Assembly (NCBI GenBank): GCA_002365865.1
Contig: DFAQ01000047.1
Span: 1-5,708, forward strand
DNA: 5,708 nucleotides
Source of the DNA: Pelotomaculum sp. UBA3102
Lineage (GTDB): Bacteria; Bacillota; Desulfotomaculia; Desulfotomaculales; Pelotomaculaceae
Reading direction: 5' to 3'
The notes beneath the pieces are model-generated. The model was not told the DNA's origin. It searched no databases and saw only the letters and a list, made by a program, of their open reading frames with translations. A program made the position numbers and the translations under genes. This document shows positions 1-5,023 of this stretch, one piece after another; position 1 is the stretch's first letter; every line of letters begins with the position of its first letter.

Positions 1-76
1 ATATTACGCTGTAGTACTAATTCAGGTGCATAAATTATATCTTTTCGGGCCAAGCTATTAATGCCTTATATTGGAA

Positions 77-84
77 AAGGAAGG
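77..84 (+). promoter_or_regulatory. Ribosome binding site that favours GTG 91 as the PBP start
   Basis: AAGGAAGG ends six bases before GTG 91, a normal Shine-Dalgarno spacing. The upstream ATG at 61 is preceded by CAAGCTATTA, which has no purine-rich core. The sequence itself therefore favours the GTG start. The site lies inside the reading frame that opens at 61, so translation from ATG 61 is not excluded. Confidence 0.55.
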
Positions 85-90
85 TATTCT

Positions 91-1794
91 GTGGATATTT
101 TAAGGCAAAACAGGTTGGTGCGAATTTTTTTTATTTTTGGGTTTTGTTTTATAGGATTGCTATACCGGTTCTGGGAAATTCAAATCAAGGAAGGGGACCT
201 GTATTCCTACCTGGCTCTGGAACAAGGAAGCCGCAGGGTTTCCCTGGAGGATGTATCCAGGGGTAAAATACTGGACCGGAATATGGTTTCCCTTACCGGG
301 ACGGGAATGGAAGACAGAATAATAGTATTTCCCGGGGCCTTAGTTAACCAGGCGGAGGTAATCCGGGGTCTGGCAGGGATCCTGGGCGTTGATATTTCTA
401 AAGTAGCAGGTTATTTAAAGTGCGGTCCGGGTTACCTTCCCTATGAAATTACATCGGTTCAGTCCGCTGCGGTTAAGAAAAGGGGCTGGTCCGGCGTGAT
501 GGTTTTACCTGTCCGGTTCCGTTACGGTGAAAGGCCCCTTGCCGCTCATATTACGGGTCACCTGGGAAAGATAACTTCAAGGGAAGAGTTTCTTGACTTA
601 AGTGATAAAAGTAAGAAAATGTACCGGTATAACGATTTGGTAGGTAAAACCGGGTTGGAAAAATTTTATGAATCATACTTAAAAGGAACCAGGCCGCAGC
701 GTGCGGTAAGGGTTTTTACCGATGCCGGGGGCAGGCTGTTGGGGGGACCTGAATTTAATGTAGAGGAGCAATTGGAGGATCAAGAACGGTGCGACCTTGT
801 GCTTACCCTGGACGCACGTATCCAGCAGGTGGTTGAGGAAATTATGGACCGGCGGGTGGTAAAGGGGGCGGTGGTGGTAATGGAAGCAGGAACCGGAGAC
901 ATTCTGGCCATGGCGAGCCGCCCCGGCTTTAACCCGGCTTACCCGGAACAATACCTTGAGTCCGGGGTAAAAGGCAGGTTTTTAGATCATTGCACCGCCC
1001 TCTACCAGCCCGGATCAATTTTTAAGATCGTGATTGCCGCCGCTGCCCTGGAGGAAGGTATCGCAGGCCCCGAAACCACTTTTACCTGCCGGGGTGACAG
1101 GGATAATTTAATTCACTGCTGGGCGGAGGAAGGCCATGGAAACATTGATTTTCCCCGTGCTTTCGCCCAGTCATGCAATCCGGCCTTTGCCAGGATCGGC
1201 CTTGCCCTGGGGGCGCCCGGAGTGATCCAATATGCTGAAAGACTGGGTCTGGCCAACCAGTCTGTTGCCGGTTACCCGGTGCCTTTCAATCCGCGCCAGG
1301 ATCTTGACTTGATCGGTGAACCTTTCAGTCTGGTTAACAGTTCCGTCGGTCAGGGCCCGGTGCTGGTAACTCCGCTTCAAGTTACCTCCATGATGAACGT
1401 GATTGTTTCCGGCGGTATTTACCGGGAACCGCGCCTGGTCAAAGAAATTCGTAAGAGCGGCGGAGAGGTGGTAAGGAAGTATACGTCCGATCAAGGTAGA
1501 AGGGCAATTTTGCCTGGTACCGCCCGAAAATTATGCTCACTTTTAGAATTGGTAGTAGATGAAGGGGTTGGTAAAAAAGCAAACGTACCGGTTTTCGGCA
1601 GTGCCGGCAAGACGGGTTCGGCTCAAACCGGAAACGGTCTGATTAACGCATGGTTTACCGGGTATGCACCCCGGGTGAATCCCCGCTTGGTAGTAACGGT
1701 TTTGTTGGAACAAGGAACCAGTGGCGGCGAATCTGCTGCGCCCGTCTTCAGTGAGATTATGGAAAGGATTTTGCCTCTTGACCGGTTTGACTGA
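91..1794 (+). CDS. Class B penicillin-binding protein (peptidoglycan D,D-transpeptidase)
   Basis: This protein cross-links peptidoglycan stem peptides on the outer face of the membrane. All three catalytic motifs are visible in the 567-residue reading that starts at GTG 91: S-I-F-K (S309 acylated serine, K312), S-C-N (361-363) and K-T-G-S (507-510). Residues 11-30 form one membrane anchor after a short basic cytoplasmic tail. R-G-K-I-L-D-R-N (57-64) and V-G-K-T-G-L-E (184-190) are motifs of the class B N-terminal/dimerisation domain, and S-S-V-G-Q-G (417-422) is also conserved. There is no glycosyltransferase domain, so it is not class A, and no C-terminal PASTA domain, unlike typical SpoVD. 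The length fits FtsI/PBP2-like enzymes. An in-frame ATG at 61 would add ten residues but has no ribosome binding site, whereas A-A-G-G-A-A-G-G lies six bases before GTG 91. Whether it serves division, elongation or sporulation cannot be told from sequence. The class B assignment is firm. Confidence 0.93.
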   Translation: MDILRQNRLVRIFFIFGFCFIGLLYRFWEIQIKEGDLYSYLALEQGSRRVSLEDVSRGKILDRNMVSLTGTGMEDRIIVFPGALVNQAEVIRGLAGILGVDISKVAGYLKCGPGYLPYEITSVQSAAVKKRGWSGVMVLPVRFRYGERPLAAHITGHLGKITSREEFLDLSDKSKKMYRYNDLVGKTGLEKFYESYLKGTRPQRAVRVFTDAGGRLLGGPEFNVEEQLEDQERCDLVLTLDARIQQVVEEIMDRRVVKGAVVVMEAGTGDILAMASRPGFNPAYPEQYLESGVKGRFLDHCTALYQPGSIFKIVIAAAALEEGIAGPETTFTCRGDRDNLIHCWAEEGHGNIDFPRAFAQSCNPAFARIGLALGAPGVIQYAERLGLANQSVAGYPVPFNPRQDLDLIGEPFSLVNSSVGQGPVLVTPLQVTSMMNVIVSGGIYREPRLVKEIRKSGGEVVRKYTSDQGRRAILPGTARKLCSLLELVVDEGVGKKANVPVFGSAGKTGSAQTGNGLINAWFTGYAPRVNPRLVVTVLLEQGTSGGESAAPVFSEIMERILPLDRFD

Positions 1795-1820
1795 GTAGTG
1801 AAAGTATATTAGAATCACAG

Positions 1821-1826
1821 TATAAT
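1821..1826 (+). promoter_or_regulatory. Possible -10 box of a promoter for the XRE regulator
   Basis: A perfect TATAAT lies in an AT-rich stretch between the PBP stop and the regulator's ribosome binding site. No good -35 box is found 16-18 bases upstream (the best is AGTGAA at 1797-1802), so the promoter is weak, activator-dependent or not real. If it works, the regulator can be transcribed independently of the PBP gene. Confidence 0.3.
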
Positions 1827-1848
1827 AATAATTGTAGGAGTGTTTAAA

Positions 1849-2616
1849 ATGATATTGCGGGGAGAGCAAATCAGAGCGTTTCGGGAGGAACGGGGCTATA
1901 CCCTGCAGGAACTGGCCAAGCGGGCAAAATTATCTTTGTCGTACTTAAGTGAAATAGAACGGGGTTCGAAGCGCCCGTCACTGAAAACGATAGATAAACT
2001 GGCCGCTGCTTTGAACGTAGCCAAAACACAGTTTATTAAAGGAGATTTAACCGATACGGGTCTTTCACTTGGAGACAAGATTAGAATGTTGAGATCTGAA
2101 AAAAATTTATCTCTGCAGGAACTCGCCCGGAAAGCGGGCATTTCCCTGTCCTATTTAAGCGAGATAGAACGAGGTACGGTATACCCTGCGGTGAGCACTT
2201 TAAAGCGGATCGTGGAGGTGTTGGGAGTTCCGCCGGCTGCTCTTATGGGTCAAGAAGGTACCCTGGGACATAAGCTGAAGGCACTGAGGGAAGAATACGG
2301 TTTGACCCAGGCCCAACTGGCTTCCATGGCCGGAGTTACGGCAGGCTTAATCGGACAAATTGAGCAAGGCAAGGTTCAGCCTTCCCTCAAAACCCTGGAA
2401 AAACTTTCTGATGTCATGGGGGTTACTCCCTGTTACTTTATTATGGAGCAGGGAGCCGTAGACCAGGTGTTAAATATGATGAATCCGGAACTCAGGGACC
2501 TGCTCATGGACCCCAGGGTGCAATCGGTTTTGAGCCTGGTAAGCAATTTAAACGAAAAAGAACTCCAGTTTATTCTAAATTTTATTAAGCTTTTTAAAAA
2601 ATCTGAATTAAGTTAA
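1849..2616 (+). CDS. Transcriptional regulator with three tandem XRE/Cro-type HTH domains
   Basis: This is a cytoplasmic DNA-binding protein of 255 residues. Three consecutive HTH_3-like domains are visible, at about 4-60, 74-130 and 139-195. Domains 1 and 2 share the same recognition-helix segment, S-L-S-Y-L-S-E-I-E-R-G (29-39 and 99-109, a 70-residue period). Domain 3 has diverged (L-I-G-Q-I-E-Q-G). A C-terminal tail of about 55 residues is rich in leucine and acidic residues and ends in a predicted amphipathic helix (E-L-Q-F-I-L-N-F-I-K). It could be a multimerisation element like the C-terminal hook of SinR, but this is inference. The start is ATG 1849 because GTAGGAG ends eight bases before it; GTG 1840 overlaps that ribosome binding site and is unlikely. 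The gene sits 54 bases after the PBP and before a terminator, with sugar genes beyond. The family is certain; target genes are unknown. Confidence 0.92.
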   Translation: MILRGEQIRAFREERGYTLQELAKRAKLSLSYLSEIERGSKRPSLKTIDKLAAALNVAKTQFIKGDLTDTGLSLGDKIRMLRSEKNLSLQELARKAGISLSYLSEIERGTVYPAVSTLKRIVEVLGVPPAALMGQEGTLGHKLKALREEYGLTQAQLASMAGVTAGLIGQIEQGKVQPSLKTLEKLSDVMGVTPCYFIMEQGAVDQVLNMMNPELRDLLMDPRVQSVLSLVSNLNEKELQFILNFIKLFKKSELS

Positions 2617-2766
2617 ACAATCTAGAAAGAGGTCGCTATCAAAAGCTAAGGCCCGCCTGTTAACGGCGGGCCTTAGCTTATATTAACATCTGCGATTAAC
2701 CTTGTCATCGGTAACATAAAAATACCCTGATGTGTCATTTGTTATTATTTTTACATATTATATCCT
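2617..2766 (+). other. Intergenic stretch between the regulator and the sugar locus
   Basis: These 150 bases hold the hairpin terminator and then about 85 AT-rich bases leading to ATG 2767. I see no convincing -35/-10 pair and no Shine-Dalgarno sequence before that ATG, which is unusual for an expressed gene in this kind of genome. Regulatory sites for the neighbouring XRE protein could lie here, but no clear palindromic operator stands out. Confidence 0.4.
2643..2679 (+). terminator. Rho-independent-type terminator after the XRE regulator
   Basis: The arms 2643-2657 and 2665-2679 are perfect inverted repeats of 15 bp with a 7-base loop (TGTTAAC), GC-rich in the loop-proximal half. The following T tract is poor (ATATTAACAT), so the hairpin is strong but the release signal is not classical. 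It lies 27 bases after the regulator's stop and separates the PBP/regulator unit from the sugar genes. Being symmetric, it could also act on transcripts from the other strand. Confidence 0.75.
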
Positions 2767-3066
2767 ATGACAGTAACAGAGCGCAGGGAAGCTTCTGAAA
2801 TACTTGCAATGAAAATTTTGGATCATAGTCTGATTCGTGATGCAGTTTTAAAAGCAGCGGAACGTAAAGGTTATGACCGAATCAAAAGAGTTATGGATTT
2901 GGCCATAGCAATATTTATGGTAACTTTTTTAAGTCCTTTATGGGTGTTAATCGCAGTATTGATTAAATTAACTTCCAAAGGACCGGTGTTATATAGTGGC
3001 ATGGTGGTAGGAAAAAGAGAAATTCCTTTTAAATATTATAAGTGTGTTAAGTTGAGTATGGGTTGA
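2767..3066 (+). pseudogene. Truncated polyprenyl-phosphate sugar-phosphate transferase (N-terminal fragment)
   Basis: The 99-residue reading resembles the start of the bacterial sugar transferase family (WcaJ/ExoY/EpsL type, PF02397), which loads a sugar-1-phosphate onto undecaprenyl phosphate at the membrane to begin glycan synthesis. Visible are the basic entry Y-D-R-I-K-R-V-M-D (41-49), a hydrophobic membrane hairpin (about 48-68), and the hallmark I-K-L-T-S-K-G-P-V-L-Y (66-76), then G-K-R-E-I-P-F-K-Y-Y-K (82-92). The family normally continues F-R-[ST]-M and another 110-130 residues carrying the catalytic acidic residues and an R-P-G motif. All of that is missing and the reading ends in unrelated codons at the insertion-sequence side. 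ATG 2767 lacks a clear ribosome binding site; ATG 2809 is an in-frame alternative. The protein should be inactive. No matching C-terminal part appears beyond the insertion sequence, so DNA was probably also lost there. Confidence 0.75.
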
Positions 3067-3129
3067 CAATTTGGAACGTGCTGGTAAAACAACTCAACCA
3101 CCCGGGTTTACCCCAGATGGTTGAGTATC
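3051..3129 (+). repeat. Cluster of GTTGAGT repeats at the left end of the insertion sequence
   Basis: GTTGAGTAT occurs at 3051-3059 and again at 3120-3128. An inverted copy (ACTCAACCA, 3092-3100) pairs perfectly over 9 bp with TGGTTGAGT (3118-3126), leaving a 17-base loop. Repeated short motifs inside an insertion-sequence end are typical of transposase binding sites. The third copy also contains the -35 box of the transposase promoter, so transposase binding could repress its own gene. That role is inference. Confidence 0.5.
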
Positions 3130-3149
3130 CACAGTGCTCCCCTTATAAT
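3121..3149 (+). promoter_or_regulatory. Sigma-A-type promoter of the transposase
   Basis: TTGAGT (3121-3126) and a perfect TATAAT (3144-3149) are separated by exactly 17 bases. Transcription would begin near 3156, giving a leader of about 32 bases with AAGGGGG before GTG 3188. This start would leave the upstream TTG 3155 off the message, which supports GTG 3188 as the start codon. The -35 box lies in the right arm of the 9-bp inverted repeat. Confidence 0.7.
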
Positions 3150-3187
3150 GGTAATTGCGACATCAACAAGATAAGGGGGAAACAACT

Positions 3188-4252
3188 GTGCACACTCATC
3201 CTACCGTAATGCGTTGTAGAAAGCAAGCGATGAAACTTGATCTCAGGAAAATTCTTAACCGCCGGGAAATAGCCAGCCGATGCCAAATGTCCCATACCAC
3301 TTTCTATAAGTTTTTAAAAAGGTATAAGGAACAAGGAGAAGACGGATTACATGATAAAGAACGTGTTCCAACTATCAAGCCAAACCAGACACCTCCAGAT
3401 GTTGAGGAAGCTATCTTGGCCTTTATTCAGGACCATCCGGCCTATGGTCCAAAGAGGATTAGCGACGAACTTAGGCTGCCGGAAAACGGTGCCATTGAAG
3501 TAGGCGAAACTGCGGTATACGGCGTGCTTAAGCGTAACAATCTAAATACCAGAAATAAACGGCTTAAATGGATTGATTCTCTGCAACCACCGCAGGATAA
3601 AACCGCCTGGGAACTGGACAAGGAGACAAGCCGGCACCGGCATGTACATGCCCCTAAACCAGGCTACCTGATGAGCCAGGATGGAAAGTTGATAGGGCGC
3701 TTGGCCGGTATTGGGAAAGTTTATGTCCAGGTCGGAATTGATTGCCATAGCAGTATGGGCTTGGCACGGCTGTATACCGATAAAACAGCCAACTCTAGTG
3801 CTGATTTTCTCAAACACGCAAATCAGAGCTATGAAAATATGGGCGTTAAGTTGCAACGGGTCCTTACAGATAACGGCAAAGAGTATGGCTCATCAGAACC
3901 TACTTATGACCACCATTTTGGAGCTGCGTGTCTTATTCTCGGCATTAAACATAAAACCACCAAGGTAAGGCACCCCTGGACAAACGGTTACGCAGAAAGG
4001 TTTATTCAAACGCTGTATCAGGAGTTTTTCCAGGTGGCCTTGAGACGCAAAAAGTACACCTCTGTGGATGAGCTTCAAACGGATTTAGATCAATATCTAT
4101 ACTACTACAATTGGAAACGCCCGCATCGGGGTCGGCGCATTAGAGGCAGAGTACCGGCACAGGTATTCTTAGTGCCCAACCCGGAGCAGCCTTGTAGCCG
4201 GATTATTTATTACCGGCCGCAAAGAGAAACCGGGTGCCGGGATGTGCTCTAG
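3188..4252 (+). CDS. IS481-family DDE transposase
   Basis: This enzyme cuts and joins the ends of its own insertion sequence. The 354-residue protein has an N-terminal helix-turn-helix region (about 22-60, with R-E-I-A-S-R-C-Q-M-S-H-T-T-F-Y-K-F), then a second DNA-binding segment with H-P-A-Y-G-P-K-R-I (83-91). An RNase H-fold integrase core follows. The probable catalytic acids are D165 (S-Q-D-G-K), D228 (L-T-D-N-G) and E270 (N-G-Y-A-E-R-F), and the core ends with Y-Y-Y-N-W-K-R-P-H (305-313). All core motifs are present, so the protein may be active. GTG 3188 is chosen because AAGGGGG ends eight bases before it and the promoter places transcription start near 3156; TTG 3155 is the only longer option. 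The last 25 or so residues, after V-P-A-Q-V-F-L, look unlike family ends and may be read-through beyond the original element. The stop overlaps the next gene's ATG by 11 bases. Confidence 0.9.
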   Translation: MHTHPTVMRCRKQAMKLDLRKILNRREIASRCQMSHTTFYKFLKRYKEQGEDGLHDKERVPTIKPNQTPPDVEEAILAFIQDHPAYGPKRISDELRLPENGAIEVGETAVYGVLKRNNLNTRNKRLKWIDSLQPPQDKTAWELDKETSRHRHVHAPKPGYLMSQDGKLIGRLAGIGKVYVQVGIDCHSSMGLARLYTDKTANSSADFLKHANQSYENMGVKLQRVLTDNGKEYGSSEPTYDHHFGAACLILGIKHKTTKVRHPWTNGYAERFIQTLYQEFFQVALRRKKYTSVDELQTDLDQYLYYYNWKRPHRGRRIRGRVPAQVFLVPNPEQPCSRIIYYRPQRETGCRDVL

Positions 4253-4965
4253 GCCGGCCCCAGCTCATTTAGACGTGGTCATTCTCTGCGGCGGGAAGGG
4301 GGAGCGCCTGCGCTCCGTGGTGAGCGACCGGCCCAAGCCGCTTGCCGAAGTAGGGGGGCGCCCTTTTCTGGACATCTTAATTGATTGGGCCGCCGGGTAC
4401 GGATTGCGCCGGTTCATTCTTCTGGCGGGTTATATGGGCGGTTTGATTAAACAGTATGCCTTTGAAAAAACTGCTTCCAGTCCCTTTGAGGTGCTATGCA
4501 TCATCGAACCTGCCGTTCTGGATACCGGCGGGTACAGAAAAACCCCGCCGGTCATATCAAAAGTCCTTGTTTTTTAACGCTTAACGGCGATTCCATCTGT
4601 CCTGTCGACCTGGGTTCATTATTAAAGTTTCACCGGCAAAAAAACGCTCTGGTGACCGTGATATTGTCCCGGGCGGAAAAAACCGGTGATTACGGGCAGG
4701 TATTGATAAATGAAGACGGGCTGATCACTTCGTTTCAAGAAAAAAAGGCCGGAAAAGCATCAGGAGGGTTGGTTAATGCCGGAGTATATCTTATGGAGAA
4801 AACCATACTCGATTTTTTGCCTTCCGGTTGCCCGTATTCTTTGGAAAGGGATGTTTTTCCGTTACTGGCCCGCAAAAGAATATACGGCTATGTGGCAGAT
4901 AAACCGCACGTGGACATAGGTACGCCGGAACGTTATACCGGGGCGCAAGCCATATTTAAAAATAA
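4242..4965 (+). pseudogene. Sugar-1-phosphate nucleotidyltransferase (HddC/RfbA-like), frameshifted
   Basis: The family transfers a nucleotide from an NTP to a sugar 1-phosphate, making an activated NDP-sugar in the cytoplasm. The first part, 4242-4532, shows V-I-L-C-G-G-K-G-E-R-L-R and V-V-S-D-R-P-K-P-L-A, the nucleotide-binding signature in the form seen in heptose-1-phosphate guanylyltransferases, and ends at L-D-T-G-G. One base is then missing near 4530-4533; the uncorrected frame stops at TAA 4575-4577. The alternative frame gives the exact continuation: V-Q-K-N-P-A-G-H-I-K, L-N-G-D-S (metal-binding Asp, codons 4580-4594), D-Y-G-Q-V, F-Q-E-K, N-A-G-V-Y-L-M and V-D-I-G-T-P-E-R-Y (about 4910-4936). 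Total length is about 240 residues, normal for a single-domain enzyme. ATG 4242 lacks a clear ribosome binding site; its N-terminus may have been altered by the insertion sequence. In the second frame an ATG at 4496 with GAGGTG just upstream could start a fragment lacking the nucleotide-binding loop. The substrate is unknown. Confidence 0.8.
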
Positions 4966-5006
4966 CGGTCGGATAAATGGGTCGAGCTCTTGCTTTAAAT
5001 CATACA

Positions 5007-5015
5007 GTGAGGGAG
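5007..5015 (+). promoter_or_regulatory. Ribosome binding site before TTG 5024
   Basis: GTGAGGGAG ends eight bases before TTG 5024, the first plausible start for a separate PLP-enzyme gene. An ATG at 5016 is out of frame and reaches TGA after three codons. The site is the main evidence that the PLP enzyme is translated on its own, although the upstream frame runs through it. Confidence 0.5.
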
Positions 5016-5023
5016 ATGCCGGT

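Larger units (their letters stand above)
3043..4252 (+). mobile_element. IS481-family insertion sequence, edges uncertain, right end possibly lost
   Basis: An approximately 1.2-kb element consisting of a promoter region and one DDE transposase gene interrupts the sugar transferase. The left edge is placed at TGT 3043 because sugar-transferase similarity stops there and IS481-type ends often begin with TGT. It could lie anywhere up to about 3092. The right edge must fall between roughly 4185 and 4265, because transposase similarity ends near 4180 and the next gene's conserved core begins near 4272. I found no matching terminal inverted repeat on the right and no target-site duplication, which suggests a truncated end or a deletion at the insertion site. 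Confidence 0.6.

Noticed and set aside
1..60. CATAAATT at 29-36 resembles a sporulation sigma-E/K -10 box upstream of the PBP.
   Set aside because: No -35 element lies at the right distance; the ATATT at 1-5 is too far upstream. The match is only partial in AT-rich DNA.
679..2141. Minus-strand open frames of about 80-108 codons at 679-951, 1171-1494, 1543-1869 and 1896-2141.
   Set aside because: They lie opposite well-supported PBP and regulator genes, show no family features and have no ribosome binding sites of note.
3542..4078. Minus-strand open frames (3542-3856, 3893-4078) and a plus-strand one (3711-3968) within the transposase.
   Set aside because: They overlap a transposase with all its core motifs in another frame; none resembles a known accessory or anti-transposase protein.
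4175..4200. CCAACCC near 4176-4182 as a right-end partner of GGGTTG at 3060-3065.
   Set aside because: Only about half the surrounding positions match when aligned to the left end, and no target duplication results.
4197..4217. GCCGG...CCGGC inverted repeat near the end of the transposase as a terminator.
   Set aside because: The stem is only 5 bp with an 11-base loop and no T tract, inside an open reading frame.
3099..4236. CACCCGGGTTT on the left (3099-3109) and AAACCGGGTG on the right (4227-4236) as terminal inverted repeats of the element.
   Set aside because: The match needs a one-base gap and does not extend in either direction; the left copy lies inside the promoter region, so it is probably chance.
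4530..4577. Programmed ribosomal frameshifting in the nucleotidyltransferase.
   Set aside because: There is no slippery heptamer with a following stem-loop at the break; a plain one-base deletion accounts for it, and frameshifting is not known for this family.
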